Assembly: GCA_036759125.1 (NCBI GenBank)
Contig: DAIOVG010000048.1
Coordinates: 1-16,166, forward strand
Direction: 5' to 3'
Length of the DNA stretch: 16,166 nucleotides
Origin: CAXXOK01 sp036759125
GTDB taxonomy: Bacteria; Bacillota; Clostridia; Christensenellales; Aristaeellaceae
Each line of letters starts with the position of its first letter. The first letter of the stretch is position 1. The notes beneath the pieces are model-generated. The model ran no database searches and had not been told where the DNA came from. It saw only the letters and a program-made list of their open reading frames with translations. Position numbers and translations under genes: made by a program. Positions 6,976 to 14,165 of the stretch are shown piece by piece.

Positions 6976-8217
6976 ATGCACATAGCGGTGATCGGCGGCG
7001 GCGCTGCCGGGTTTGCGGCGGCGATTGCCGCGGCGCAGGCCGGGGCGCGGGTTACGGTGCTGGAGCGCAACGCAAAGCCGCTCAAGAAGCTTGGGGTAAC
7101 CGGCAATGGGCGCGGCAACCTGATGAACACGGGCAAGCCCGTGTATTTCGGCGATTCCGCGTTTGCGGAGGCCGTGCTTGGCCGCCTTAATGTCAAAGAG
7201 CTCACCGCGTTTTTCACGTCGCTTGGCGTACCCCTGCGCGAGGAGGGCGAGGCTCTGCTGTATCCCGCGTCGCTGCAGGCCGCGTCGGTGCAGCAGGCGT
7301 TTCTGCTGCGCGCCGGGCAGCTCTCTATTGACATCCGCTGCCTGGCGCGGGTGATGCGTATCACGCCGCAGCCCGGCGGCTTTGCCGTCTCCGGCATGCA
7401 GGGGTCGGGGCCCGATTCAAAGCGGATGACGGAAGAACCGTTCTTACTCCATGCGGATAAGGTGATCGTCGCCTGCGGCGGAGCGGCCTATCCCGTGCAC
7501 GGCACCGACGGCACGGCCTACGGCCTGCTGACCGAACTCGGCCACCGACTGACGCCCGTGTTTCCCGCCCTTTGCGCGCTGACCGTTGCCAAAAAGGAGC
7601 TGCAGGGGCTCAAGGGCCAGCGTGTGCGCGCCAGGCTATGGCTGGAAGACAGCGCCGGGCATACCGTGCGGCAGTCGGACGGCGAAGCGCTGTTTGCCGA
7701 CGACGCGGTCAGCGGCATCGTGGCCATGCAGCTGGCGCGCTTTGTGGAAGCGGGCATGACCCTCTGCCTGGATTTGCGCGGCGAGCTGAACCTGCCAGGC
7801 GATAGTCTGCCCTTTGTAAAATCGCTTGCCGACGCGCGGAGCAGTCTCCCCGCGGCCGAGCTTTTCACCGGCGCGTTTTCCACGCCCGTGTCGCGGCTCA
7901 TCCTGCGGCAGGCGGGGGTGAAGGACCTATCCGCTCCCATTGCGTCCCTGGGCGCGGGTATGCTTCGTGCTCTGGCGCAAACCATCGCGTGCGTCCGGAT
8001 GCCGGTTCTCGGCACGCGCGGGTTTGATGCCGCGCAGGTCACCGCCGGGGGCATCGAAACCGGGGATTTCAATCCCGCGACCATGGAAAGCCGCCTGGTG
8101 CCGGGCCTGTACGCCGCCGGAGAGATGCTCAACGTCGATGGCGACTGCGGGGGCTTCAACCTGATGTTCGCCTTTGCCTCCGGCCTTTTGGCGGGCGCGG
8201 CGGCAGGGGAAGCCTGA
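6976..8217 (+). CDS. HI0933/YhiN-family FAD-dependent oxidoreductase
   Basis: A 413-residue flavoprotein. The N-terminus has the FAD-binding Rossmann motif GGGAAG (7-12) with E30 ending strand 2 (VTVLER). Next comes the family hallmark GVTGNGRGNLMN (40-51). The C-terminus has TAGGIETGDFNP and GLYAAGEMLNVDGDCGGFN, typical of the second FAD-contacting region. Members are often annotated as NAD(P)/FAD-dependent oxidoreductases or aminoacetone oxidase-like proteins; the natural substrate is generally not known. A Gly replaces the Cys commonly seen in the TGNGRCN motif. GGAGG lies 7 bases before the ATG. It is a single-gene unit, divergent from the DUF362 gene and ending at a hairpin shared with the convergent glsB-like gene. 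Confidence 0.92.
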   Translation: MHIAVIGGGAAGFAAAIAAAQAGARVTVLERNAKPLKKLGVTGNGRGNLMNTGKPVYFGDSAFAEAVLGRLNVKELTAFFTSLGVPLREEGEALLYPASLQAASVQQAFLLRAGQLSIDIRCLARVMRITPQPGGFAVSGMQGSGPDSKRMTEEPFLLHADKVIVACGGAAYPVHGTDGTAYGLLTELGHRLTPVFPALCALTVAKKELQGLKGQRVRARLWLEDSAGHTVRQSDGEALFADDAVSGIVAMQLARFVEAGMTLCLDLRGELNLPGDSLPFVKSLADARSSLPAAELFTGAFSTPVSRLILRQAGVKDLSAPIASLGAGMLRALAQTIACVRMPVLGTRGFDAAQVTAGGIETGDFNPATMESRLVPGLYAAGEMLNVDGDCGGFNLMFAFASGLLAGAAAGEA

Positions 8218-8251
8218 TAAGCAGTATCCGTCAACACCCGATATACAGCAA

Positions 8252-8276
8252 ATTGGCCGCGCAACGCGCGGCCAAT
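8252..8276. terminator. Hairpin shared by convergent genes (bidirectional terminator candidate)
   Basis: A perfect 11-bp stem, ATTGGCCGCGC with its complement, around a 3-base loop (AAC). It lies between the flavoprotein stop (8217) and the stop of the GlsB-like gene (8297). The T-tract is poor on both sides (TGGTTTCT on plus, TTTGC on minus), so termination may be modest or factor-assisted. Confidence 0.6.
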
Positions 8277-8296
8277 GATGGTTTCTCGCAGGCAGC

Positions 8297-8551
8297 TTAC
8301 GCCCGCTTCTTGAACATGCCGGTAATCCACAGCAGCAGACACGAGCCGCCCAGGGCGATCAGGAAACTGCCGAGGTTAAACCCGGTCACGGTGCCAAGGC
8401 CCAGCAGCGAGGCGACCCAGCCGCCCAGAAAGCCGCCGATCACGCCGACGATGATGTTGGCGATCACGCCCATGGCGGCGTCGCGCTTCATAATCATGCT
8501 GGCAACCCAGCCGGCGAGCCCGCCCATAATCAGCCAAGATACAATACCCAT
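8297..8551 (-). CDS. GlsB/YeaQ/YmgE family small membrane protein
   Basis: An 84-residue protein with three hydrophobic segments and the glycine-rich pattern of the transglycosylase-associated/GlsB family: IMGGLAGWVASMIMK near the start, NIIVGVIGGFLGGWV in the middle, LGSFLIALGGSCLLLWI at the end, closing with FKKRA. Members are linked to general stress responses, but the molecular role is unclear. AGGAGG lies 6 bases before the ATG at 8551; the longer frame from 8566 ignores this site. It is transcribed alone, convergent with the flavoprotein gene, from a promoter probably near 8650, with a leader of about 95 bases. Confidence 0.92.
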   Translation of the reverse strand: MGIVSWLIMGGLAGWVASMIMKRDAAMGVIANIIVGVIGGFLGGWVASLLGLGTVTGFNLGSFLIALGGSCLLLWITGMFKKRA

Positions 8552-8646
8552 AGTAATCCTCCTCAATGTCGTCCGTACCGGCGCGTCCGGTAGCGGGTGA
8601 TTGTGTTGATGCTTCGTCTGTCGGCGCGGTGTGCCCGACAGGTATT

Positions 8647-8652
8647 ATTATA
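8647..8652 (-). promoter_or_regulatory. Putative -10 element of the GlsB-like gene
   Basis: A perfect TATAAT on the minus strand in an AT-rich island. The best -35 candidate is TTGTAG at a long 19-base spacing, so the call rests mainly on the -10. No clear SigB-type promoter was seen. Confidence 0.4.
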
Positions 8653-8720
8653 TCCATTCGCAGGCGGGCGTCTACAACTCTAGCAGATTCTAATCCATTC
8701 CTAACGCTGCGCGCATTTTG

Positions 8721-8749
8721 TTGCGCGGCAGACCCGCTTACGTTACAAT
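8721..8749 (+). promoter_or_regulatory. Promoter of the low-molecular-weight phosphatase gene
   Basis: TTGCGC (8721-8726), a 17-base spacer and TACAAT (8744-8749), matching 4 and 5 of 6 consensus positions. It predicts a start near 8756, 28 bases before ATG 8784. Confidence 0.5.
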
Positions 8750-8783
8750 ATGGATGTACCATCGTATCATTGGAGTGAAACAT

Positions 8784-9251
8784 ATGTATCGTATCCTGTT
8801 TGTATGCTACGGCAACATATGCCGCAGCCCCATGGCGGAGTTCATCATGAAGGATCTGGTGCAAAAGCGCGGCCTGGCCGGATCGTTTCATATCCAGTCG
8901 CGCGGCACCAGCACCGAGGAGCTTGGCAATCCCGTATATCCTCCCGCGCGGGCGGAGCTGCAAAAGCACGGCATCAGCTGCGCCGGGAAAGTATCTATAC
9001 AGCTGCAAAAGGCGGATTACGACGCCTTTGATCTGCTCATTGTCATGGACGAGCGAAACGTGCGCGCCTCGCAGCGCATCACCGGCGGCAACCCGCAGGG
9101 CAAGGTGCGTATGATGATGGAGCTCACCGCCCGCCCCGGCGAGGTGGCCGACCCGTGGTATACCCGGCAGTATGATGTCGCCTACCGCGATATCCTGGAA
9201 GGCTGCGAGGCCTGGCTGGATGCGCTTTTAGGCGAGAAAACCCCGTATTGA
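8784..9251 (+). CDS. Low-molecular-weight protein tyrosine phosphatase
   Basis: A 155-residue cytoplasmic enzyme of usual length for the family. The phosphate-binding loop CX5RS is at C8-R14-S15 (VCYGNICRSPMAE), and the general acid is D123 in ADPWYT. Ile12 sits where arginine phosphatase YwlE of Bacillus has Thr, which favours a phosphotyrosine rather than phosphoarginine substrate; this follows from known YwlE specificity work and is inference here. GGAG lies 8 bases before the ATG. No tyrosine kinase or polysaccharide gene is beside it. Its stop codon is embedded in the -35 box of the next gene's promoter. Other LMW phosphatase substrates remain possible. Confidence 0.93.
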   Translation: MYRILFVCYGNICRSPMAEFIMKDLVQKRGLAGSFHIQSRGTSTEELGNPVYPPARAELQKHGISCAGKVSIQLQKADYDAFDLLIVMDERNVRASQRITGGNPQGKVRMMMELTARPGEVADPWYTRQYDVAYRDILEGCEAWLDALLGEKTPY

Positions 9252-9275
9252 CAAGCGGTTTTGCCCGCTTATAAT
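9248..9275 (+). promoter_or_regulatory. Consensus sigma-A promoter with inverted repeat in the spacer
   Basis: TTGACA (9248-9253), a 16-base spacer and TATAAT (9270-9275): both hexamers are perfect. AAGCGG (9253-9258) and CCGCTT (9265-9270) form a perfect inverted repeat with a 6-base gap, filling the spacer and touching both boxes. This is a plausible operator for a repressor of the epimerase/esterase pair. The -35 overlaps the stop codon of the phosphatase gene. No T-tract follows, so it is unlikely to be a terminator. Confidence 0.75.
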
Positions 9276-9320
9276 AACGAGTAGAGCAACAGCCACAATG
9301 CCAAAAGGGGGGGTGCGGGC

Positions 9321-10496
9321 ATGGAGCTGAAACAGGCGGCGGAGCGGCATCTGACGTCGGTGATCCTTCCCTTTTGGTCGGAGCTGCGCGATGAACGGCG
9401 CGGCGGCTATGTCGGCTACGTCGGCTACGATCTGAAGGCCGACGCATCCGCGCCTAAGGGGTGCATCCAAAACAGCCGCATCCTCTGGTTTTTCTCCCAG
9501 GCTTATGCACAGTTGAAAACGCCCGCGCTGCTGGAGTGCGCAAGCCATGCCTACCGCTACCTGGACAGGTTTATTGACAAGCGGGAGGGCGGCTTGTACT
9601 GGATGTGCACCGCCGATGGCGAGCCCATGGACGATACCAAGCACACCTACAACCATGCCTTTGCCATCTATGCCCTGGCCGCCTATGCGCGGGCGAGCGG
9701 CAAGGAGAAGGCCCTGCACCAGGCGCTGAAGCTATTTGAGCTCATCGAGTCGCGCATGACCCGGAACGGGCAGTATCTGGACGCGTTCACCCGCGCGTTC
9801 AAACCGCACAAGAACCTGAAACTCAGCGACAATCCAACGCTTCTGGCGCGCGGCGTGGTTGCCGAAAAGACCATGAACACCATCCTGCATTTGCTGGAAG
9901 CCTACACGCTTTTGTATGACGTGGGCAAGGACCCGCGTGTGCTGGCCAGGCTCAAGTATTTGCTGTCGCTCCTCATGAACACCGTTTACGATCCGCTGCA
10001 AAACCGCCTGCTCGTCTACTTTGACAGGGATATGCGCTCACTGATCGATATGCAAAGCTACGGGCACGACATCGAGGCCTCATGGCTTTGGGATCTGGCG
10101 GCGGACGCGGCGCTTACGGGCGAGGAACGCGCGCAGGTGAAGCGGGTCACCTCCAGACTGGCACAGGGCGTACTGGACCGCGCGTTTCTGGGCGGCAGCC
10201 TCCAAAACGAGATCGTCGAGGGTGTTGCGGATACCCGCCGCATCTGGTGGGTGCAGGCCGAAACCATGGTCGGCATGCTCAACCTATGGCAAAAAACCGG
10301 GGACGTCGCCCTGCGCAGGCAGATGGACGCCCTCTGGCAATATATCGAAACCCATCTTGTCGACCACAGGCAAAACGGCGAATGGTACGCCATGCTTGAC
10401 GAAACCGGCGTCCCCACCCGGCTGCCGATCGCCGACCCGTGGAAAGCGCCCTACCACAACGGGCGCATGTGCCTGGAAATGATCAAACGATTATAG
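9321..10496 (+). CDS. Cellobiose 2-epimerase (AGE superfamily)
   Basis: A 391-residue (alpha/alpha)6-barrel enzyme. Cellobiose 2-epimerases interconvert beta-1,4-linked glucose and mannose at the reducing end of disaccharides (e.g. cellobiose to glucosylmannose, mannobiose to mannosylglucose). The family's catalytic histidines are all present: H190 in ILHLLEAY, H249 in SYGHDIEASW and H379 in PYHNGRM. Other conserved blocks are NSRILWFFSQAY (51-62), KHTYNHAFAIYAL (107-119), RIWWVQAE (307-314) and DPWKAPYHNGRM (372-383). By recall it resembles the Ruminococcus albus enzyme along its full length, so I prefer this over N-acetylglucosamine 2-epimerase. There is no signal peptide, so it acts in the cytoplasm. 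It is the first gene of a two-gene unit with a consensus promoter; GGGGG precedes the ATG in place of a classic SD. Confidence 0.9.
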   Translation: MELKQAAERHLTSVILPFWSELRDERRGGYVGYVGYDLKADASAPKGCIQNSRILWFFSQAYAQLKTPALLECASHAYRYLDRFIDKREGGLYWMCTADGEPMDDTKHTYNHAFAIYALAAYARASGKEKALHQALKLFELIESRMTRNGQYLDAFTRAFKPHKNLKLSDNPTLLARGVVAEKTMNTILHLLEAYTLLYDVGKDPRVLARLKYLLSLLMNTVYDPLQNRLLVYFDRDMRSLIDMQSYGHDIEASWLWDLAADAALTGEERAQVKRVTSRLAQGVLDRAFLGGSLQNEIVEGVADTRRIWWVQAETMVGMLNLWQKTGDVALRRQMDALWQYIETHLVDHRQNGEWYAMLDETGVPTRLPIADPWKAPYHNGRMCLEMIKRL

Positions 10497-10509
10497 GAGA
10501 TAAAACACG

Positions 10510-12000
10510 ATGGAACAAAGCTTGCAGCTCGCGGCGGTTTTCACGGATCATATGGTGGTAAGCCGCAACAAGAACGTGCGCGTCTTCGGCGCGGCGGCCG
10601 ACGGACAAACGGTTACGGTTGCGCTGGCCGGGCAAACGGCGCAGGCGGTTGCCTCAGGGGGTCGCTTTGAGGCGATTCTCGCGCCTATGCCCGCAGGCGG
10701 ACCGCATACTATGGTAGTGACCGCCGGAGAGTCGACCCTCACGTTTGAGGACGTTATGATCGGCGACGTGTACCTGGCGGGCGGCCAGAGCAACATGGAA
10801 TGGGCGCTTTCGCAGGCGGAGGGCGGCCCGGAGCTGGTGAAAACGCTCGATAACCCCATGATCCGCTATGTCAACTTCCCGCATATCGCCTGGCTGGACG
10901 AACCTGCCCTTGCCCTGGAACGCACCATGTGCTGGAAGCCACTGAAGCCCGGCGAGTGCGGGGATGTCAGCGCTGTCGCCTGCCATTTTGCCCTGGAATT
11001 GCAGCCCGAGCTCAATGTACCCATCGGCATCATCGGCTGCAACTGGGGCGGCACCTCGATCGTCTGCTGGATGGACGAGGATACTCTTAAGCAAACCACG
11101 GCTGGCGAACGCCTGCTGGACGAGTATACCCAGCGCGTGAAGGATAAATCCGACGAGCAGTACGACGCCGAAATGAAGGCGTACGACGATACCTTTCAGG
11201 CATGGTGGAAGCGTGTGCTGGCCGCGCAGGAACAAAGCCCCGGCATTTCCTGGTCGGAGATCAACGATACGGTGGGGCCGGGCCCCTGGCCGCAGCCTGA
11301 GGGCCGTAAAAGCGGGTTCCGCCCGGCGGGGCTTGCCAAAACCATGCTCAAGCGCATCGCGCCGTATACATTGAGCGGTTTTCTGTTCTATCAGGGCGAG
11401 GAGGATACCAAGCACCCCCACCTGTACCGGCATCTGCTGATGACGATGATCGCCTTCTGGCGGGATGTGTTTCTGGACGCATCCCTGCCGTTCCTCAACT
11501 GCCAGCTGCCGATGTATATCGGCAAGGGCGAGGAGGACGTTCGCAACTGGCCGCCGCTGCGCCGCGCGCAGGAGCAGGTATTTGCGGATATGCGCAACAC
11601 GGGCCTGGCCGTGCTGATCGACTGCGGGGAGTTTGACAACATCCACCCCAAAGATAAGAAAACCGTCGGCCACCGCCTGTACCTACAGGCGCTCAAGGTG
11701 GCGTATGGCTGCGATATTGATGCGGACAGCCCCCGCGCCCTGAACAAGCGCAGGCAGGGCGGCGCGCTGATCGTTTCCCTGTCGGCTCCGGTGCGCGTGT
11801 CCGGCGAAGCCAGCCTGTTCGAGGTCGCCGGAGAGGACGGCGTTTTTCACCCGGCGCAGTGCGAGGTGCAGGGGCAGGAGCTGCGCGTGTATTCAAAAGC
11901 CGTGCCCGTACCCCTGTGCGTGCGCTATGCGTGGGTGAACTACGGAACTGTGCATCTGTTCGGGGAAAACGGTCTGCCGCTTGCGCCGTTTATGCTATAG
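10510..12000 (+). CDS. SGNH-type sialate O-acetylesterase/CE17-like carbohydrate esterase
   Basis: A 496-residue esterase. The SASA-type SGNH pattern is visible: nucleophile S94 in AGGQSNMEW, the glycine block GCNWGGTSIVCWM (176-188), YQGEED (294-299), and a D376-x-x-H379 dyad in FDNIHPKDKKTVGHRL. An N-terminal beta-rich part (1-80) and a C-terminal beta-rich part (about 410-496) frame the catalytic domain. Such enzymes remove O-acetyl groups from sugars such as sialic acid, xylan or mannan. There is no signal peptide, so it is expected to act inside the cell. AGGAG overlaps the epimerase stop (TAGGAG), 10 bases before the ATG, so translation is coupled. Pairing with a cellobiose 2-epimerase suggests acetylated manno- or gluco-oligosaccharides rather than sialic acid; this is inference. 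Confidence 0.87.
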   Translation: MEQSLQLAAVFTDHMVVSRNKNVRVFGAAADGQTVTVALAGQTAQAVASGGRFEAILAPMPAGGPHTMVVTAGESTLTFEDVMIGDVYLAGGQSNMEWALSQAEGGPELVKTLDNPMIRYVNFPHIAWLDEPALALERTMCWKPLKPGECGDVSAVACHFALELQPELNVPIGIIGCNWGGTSIVCWMDEDTLKQTTAGERLLDEYTQRVKDKSDEQYDAEMKAYDDTFQAWWKRVLAAQEQSPGISWSEINDTVGPGPWPQPEGRKSGFRPAGLAKTMLKRIAPYTLSGFLFYQGEEDTKHPHLYRHLLMTMIAFWRDVFLDASLPFLNCQLPMYIGKGEEDVRNWPPLRRAQEQVFADMRNTGLAVLIDCGEFDNIHPKDKKTVGHRLYLQALKVAYGCDIDADSPRALNKRRQGGALIVSLSAPVRVSGEASLFEVAGEDGVFHPAQCEVQGQELRVYSKAVPVPLCVRYAWVNYGTVHLFGENGLPLAPFML

Positions 12001-12011
12001 AAATTTCTGTG

Positions 12012-12040
12012 AAAAGCCCGCCGGAAAGGCGGGCTTTTTT
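12012..12040 (+). terminator. Rho-independent terminator after the epimerase/esterase unit
   Basis: A GC-rich stem (AAAAGCCCGCC paired with GGCGGGCTTTT) around a 5-base loop, followed by a T-run, 11 bases after the esterase stop. It closes the two-gene unit and separates it from the gpsA-like gene. Confidence 0.92.
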
Positions 12041-12094
12041 CGTTGGCGGGGGGTGCCTTCAGCCGAGTTTGAGGTTTCAGAAAAACATGATCCG

Positions 12095-12103
12095 TGGTAT
12101 GAT
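12095..12103 (+). promoter_or_regulatory. Extended -10 promoter of the gpsA-like gene
   Basis: TGGTATGAT, a -10 (TATGAT, 12098-12103) with a TG extension and no convincing -35. The predicted start, near 12110, is almost at GGAGG (12111-12115), so the leader would be about 13 bases, similar to the flavoprotein gene at 6976. Confidence 0.5.
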
Positions 12104-12122
12104 GTCGTGGGGAGGAATGCGG

Positions 12123-13070
12123 ATGCGGTTCACGGTGATCGGCAGCGGGCGCTGGGGTACGTTTCTGGCGTGGTACGCGGGCCGGCAGGGGCATTCCGTC
12201 CGTCTGATCGGGCGCGAAACCTCGCTCGGATTTCAGGCGCTGCGGGAGACCCATGGAAACAGTTTGGTGACACTGGACAAGAGCGTTGAGCTCAGTTCGG
12301 CGGCAAGCCGGAATACGGACGTATTCCTGATCTCCGTTTCCTCCCAGTCACTGCGCGAGGTGCTGCGGCTTCACGCCGAAACCCTGCGCGGCATTCCCGT
12401 CGTGCTGTGCATGAAGGGGCTGGAAATCGGCACGGGCAAGCGCCTGTCGGTCATTGCCCGCGAGGAGCTTGGCGCAAACCAGCCTGTGGCGGTGTGGCTT
12501 GGCCCCGGCCATGTGCAGGAGTTTGTACGCGGCGTGCCCAATTGCATGGTGATCGACGCGGAGGACGAAACCCTCAAAGCCATGCTGGTGGAGGCGCTGT
12601 CCGGCGAGCTGATCCGCTTTTACTACGGCCGCGACCTGATCGGCTCGGAGATCGGCGCGGCGGCCAAAAACGTGGTCGGCATCGCCGCCGGGGTGCTGGA
12701 CGGGCTGGAGCTTTCCACCCTCAAGGGCGCGCTTATGAGCCGCGGCACGCGCGAGGTTGCGCGGCTGATTCAGGCTCTGGGCGGCAACGAGCTCAGCGCA
12801 TACGGCCTGTGCCATCTGGGCGATTACGAGGCCACCGTGTTTTCCCCCCACAGCCACAACCGCCATTACGGCGAATGCCTGGTAACGGGCGAGCCGTACC
12901 GGGAGCTGGCCGAGGGCGTATATACCGCCAAGGCGCTGATGGAGCTGGAAGCGCAAACCGGCGTGGAGCTGCCCATCTGCCGCGCGGTATACCGGGTGCT
13001 GTACGAGGGCGCGGATATCCGCAAAGCCTTGGGCAGCCTATTTGACAGAAGCCTTAAAATGGAGTTTTAG
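12123..13070 (+). CDS. gpsA: NAD(P)-dependent glycerol-3-phosphate dehydrogenase-like protein (divergent GpsA)
   Basis: A 315-residue protein with the GpsA layout. The nucleotide-binding motif is GSGRWG (7-12), followed by CMKGLE with K98, then GSEIGAAAKNVVGIAAGVLDGL with the catalytic lysine K182. GLCHLGDYEATVFSPHSHNR (228-247) occupies the substrate-binding region, with D234, N246 and R247 conserved. GpsA makes sn-glycerol 3-phosphate from dihydroxyacetone phosphate for phospholipids. Two blocks depart from the norm: LGPGHVQEF (126-134) replaces the usual SGPxFAxE, and CHLGDYEATVF replaces the usual AGLGDLxxTC. It could be the housekeeping enzyme of its lineage or a paralogue. ATG 12123 is preferred over the in-frame ATG 12117 because GGAGG ends only 1 base before the latter. 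A 39-base gap to the DUF1385 gene suggests one operon. Confidence 0.82.
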   Translation: MRFTVIGSGRWGTFLAWYAGRQGHSVRLIGRETSLGFQALRETHGNSLVTLDKSVELSSAASRNTDVFLISVSSQSLREVLRLHAETLRGIPVVLCMKGLEIGTGKRLSVIAREELGANQPVAVWLGPGHVQEFVRGVPNCMVIDAEDETLKAMLVEALSGELIRFYYGRDLIGSEIGAAAKNVVGIAAGVLDGLELSTLKGALMSRGTREVARLIQALGGNELSAYGLCHLGDYEATVFSPHSHNRHYGECLVTGEPYRELAEGVYTAKALMELEAQTGVELPICRAVYRVLYEGADIRKALGSLFDRSLKMEF

Positions 13071-13109
13071 CAGACGCCGGATCAATAACAGGGAAGGACC
13101 GATAACAGC

Positions 13110-14165
13110 GTGAAGAAAAGCAAGAAAACATGCAAGATAGTCGATATCGGCGGGCAGGCAGTGCTTGAGGGCGTCATGATGAAAGCGCCAGACGCCATAG
13201 CTGTAGCTGTGCGCAGGCCGGACAAGACCATCGTCGTGCACCGGGAAACCTACGATGCGCCCAGCAAAAAGCACAAGTGGCTGGGCTGGCCGTTTGTGCG
13301 CGGCGTGGTCAACATGGGCACCATGCTTTCGCTGGGGATGCGAACCCTGCAAAAATCCACCGATATGCTCGGTACGCTGGACGAGGAGCCCTCGAAGTTT
13401 GAGAAATGGCTGTCAAACAAGCTGGGCAAGGGGATCGATAAAATCGTCATGGGCACGGCGGTGTTCCTGGCGATCCTCCTGTCCGTGGTGCTGTTTTTCG
13501 CCATTCCGGAGGGCTTTGCCCGGCTGCTCAAAGGCGTGTGGGCCGACGGCAGCATGAGCTGGCTGGTCAACCTCCTGTCCGGCGCTCTCCGTATTCTGAT
13601 TTTGATCGGCTATATTCTGGTCTGCGCCCTGGTGCCGGATGTGCGCCGCACCTTCCAGTACCACGGCGCGGAGCACAAAACCGTGTATAACCACGAAGCC
13701 GGCAAGCCCCTAACGCCGGAAACGGCGCAGACCTTTTCCACCCTGCATCCGCGCTGCGGCACCAGCTTTTTGCTGCTGGTGTTCGTCATCTCCATCGTGC
13801 TGTTTACGGTGGTGGGGTATCAGGGTAATGTGTATGTATGGCGGCTGTTGAGCCGGCTGGCGCTGCTGCCGGTTGTGGCGGGCGTCAGCTATGAGCTCCT
13901 CAAGCTTTTAGCGCACTCCCGTGGAATCCTCGCCCGCGCGCTGCGCTGGCCGGGCATCCAGCTGCAGCGGCTGACCACCAAAGCGCCCGACGACGGCATG
14001 GTGGAGGTGGCGATCGTCTCTATGAACGTAGCGCTGCACGGGATGCCCAAGCATACCGAGCTCACCCCCGAGGGCTGGGCGATCCTCAAAAGCTATCGGG
14101 AAAGCGAGCCGGGCTACGAGCCCGCCGATGAACCCGAAGCCGCGCAGGACAAGGAAGCGATATGA
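13110..14165 (+). CDS. DUF1385 (YqhQ-like) membrane protein
   Basis: A 351-residue membrane protein. The family hallmarks are GGQAVLEGVMM (14-24), RGVVNMG (64-70), YHGAEHKTVYNHE (184-196) and LHPRCGTSFLL (212-222). About four hydrophobic segments lie near 112-138, 151-176, 218-238 and 244-268, and a charged tail ends the protein. The His/Glu/Cys blocks suggest a metal site, but the function is not established. The start is GTG at 13110; an AAGGA about 11 bases upstream is a mediocre SD, so the start is moderately certain. It overlaps prmC by 4 bases (ATGA). The DUF1385-prmC-prfA order is a recurrent arrangement in Clostridia. Confidence 0.92.
   Translation: MKKSKKTCKIVDIGGQAVLEGVMMKAPDAIAVAVRRPDKTIVVHRETYDAPSKKHKWLGWPFVRGVVNMGTMLSLGMRTLQKSTDMLGTLDEEPSKFEKWLSNKLGKGIDKIVMGTAVFLAILLSVVLFFAIPEGFARLLKGVWADGSMSWLVNLLSGALRILILIGYILVCALVPDVRRTFQYHGAEHKTVYNHEAGKPLTPETAQTFSTLHPRCGTSFLLLVFVISIVLFTVVGYQGNVYVWRLLSRLALLPVVAGVSYELLKLLAHSRGILARALRWPGIQLQRLTTKAPDDGMVEVAIVSMNVALHGMPKHTELTPEGWAILKSYRESEPGYEPADEPEAAQDKEAI

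Noticed and set aside
5961..7190. Plus-strand open frame of 409 codons
   Set aside because: It spans the DUF362 gene in antisense, the divergent promoters and the start of the flavoprotein in the wrong frame. It has no SD and no family features.
9253..9270. Inverted repeat as a terminator of the phosphatase gene
   Set aside because: The stem is only 6 bp and is followed by ATAATAAC rather than a T-run. Its exact fit between perfect -35 and -10 boxes favours an operator.
9405..9429. Short tandem repeat encoding YVGYVGY in the epimerase
   Set aside because: The segment has the same length as the corresponding GGFYGYLSY-type stretch recalled from known cellobiose 2-epimerases, so it is normal protein sequence and not an insertion.
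10654..11673. Minus-strand open frame of 339 codons
   Set aside because: It is antisense to the SGNH esterase, which carries conserved catalytic motifs. Long antisense frames are expected at this GC content.
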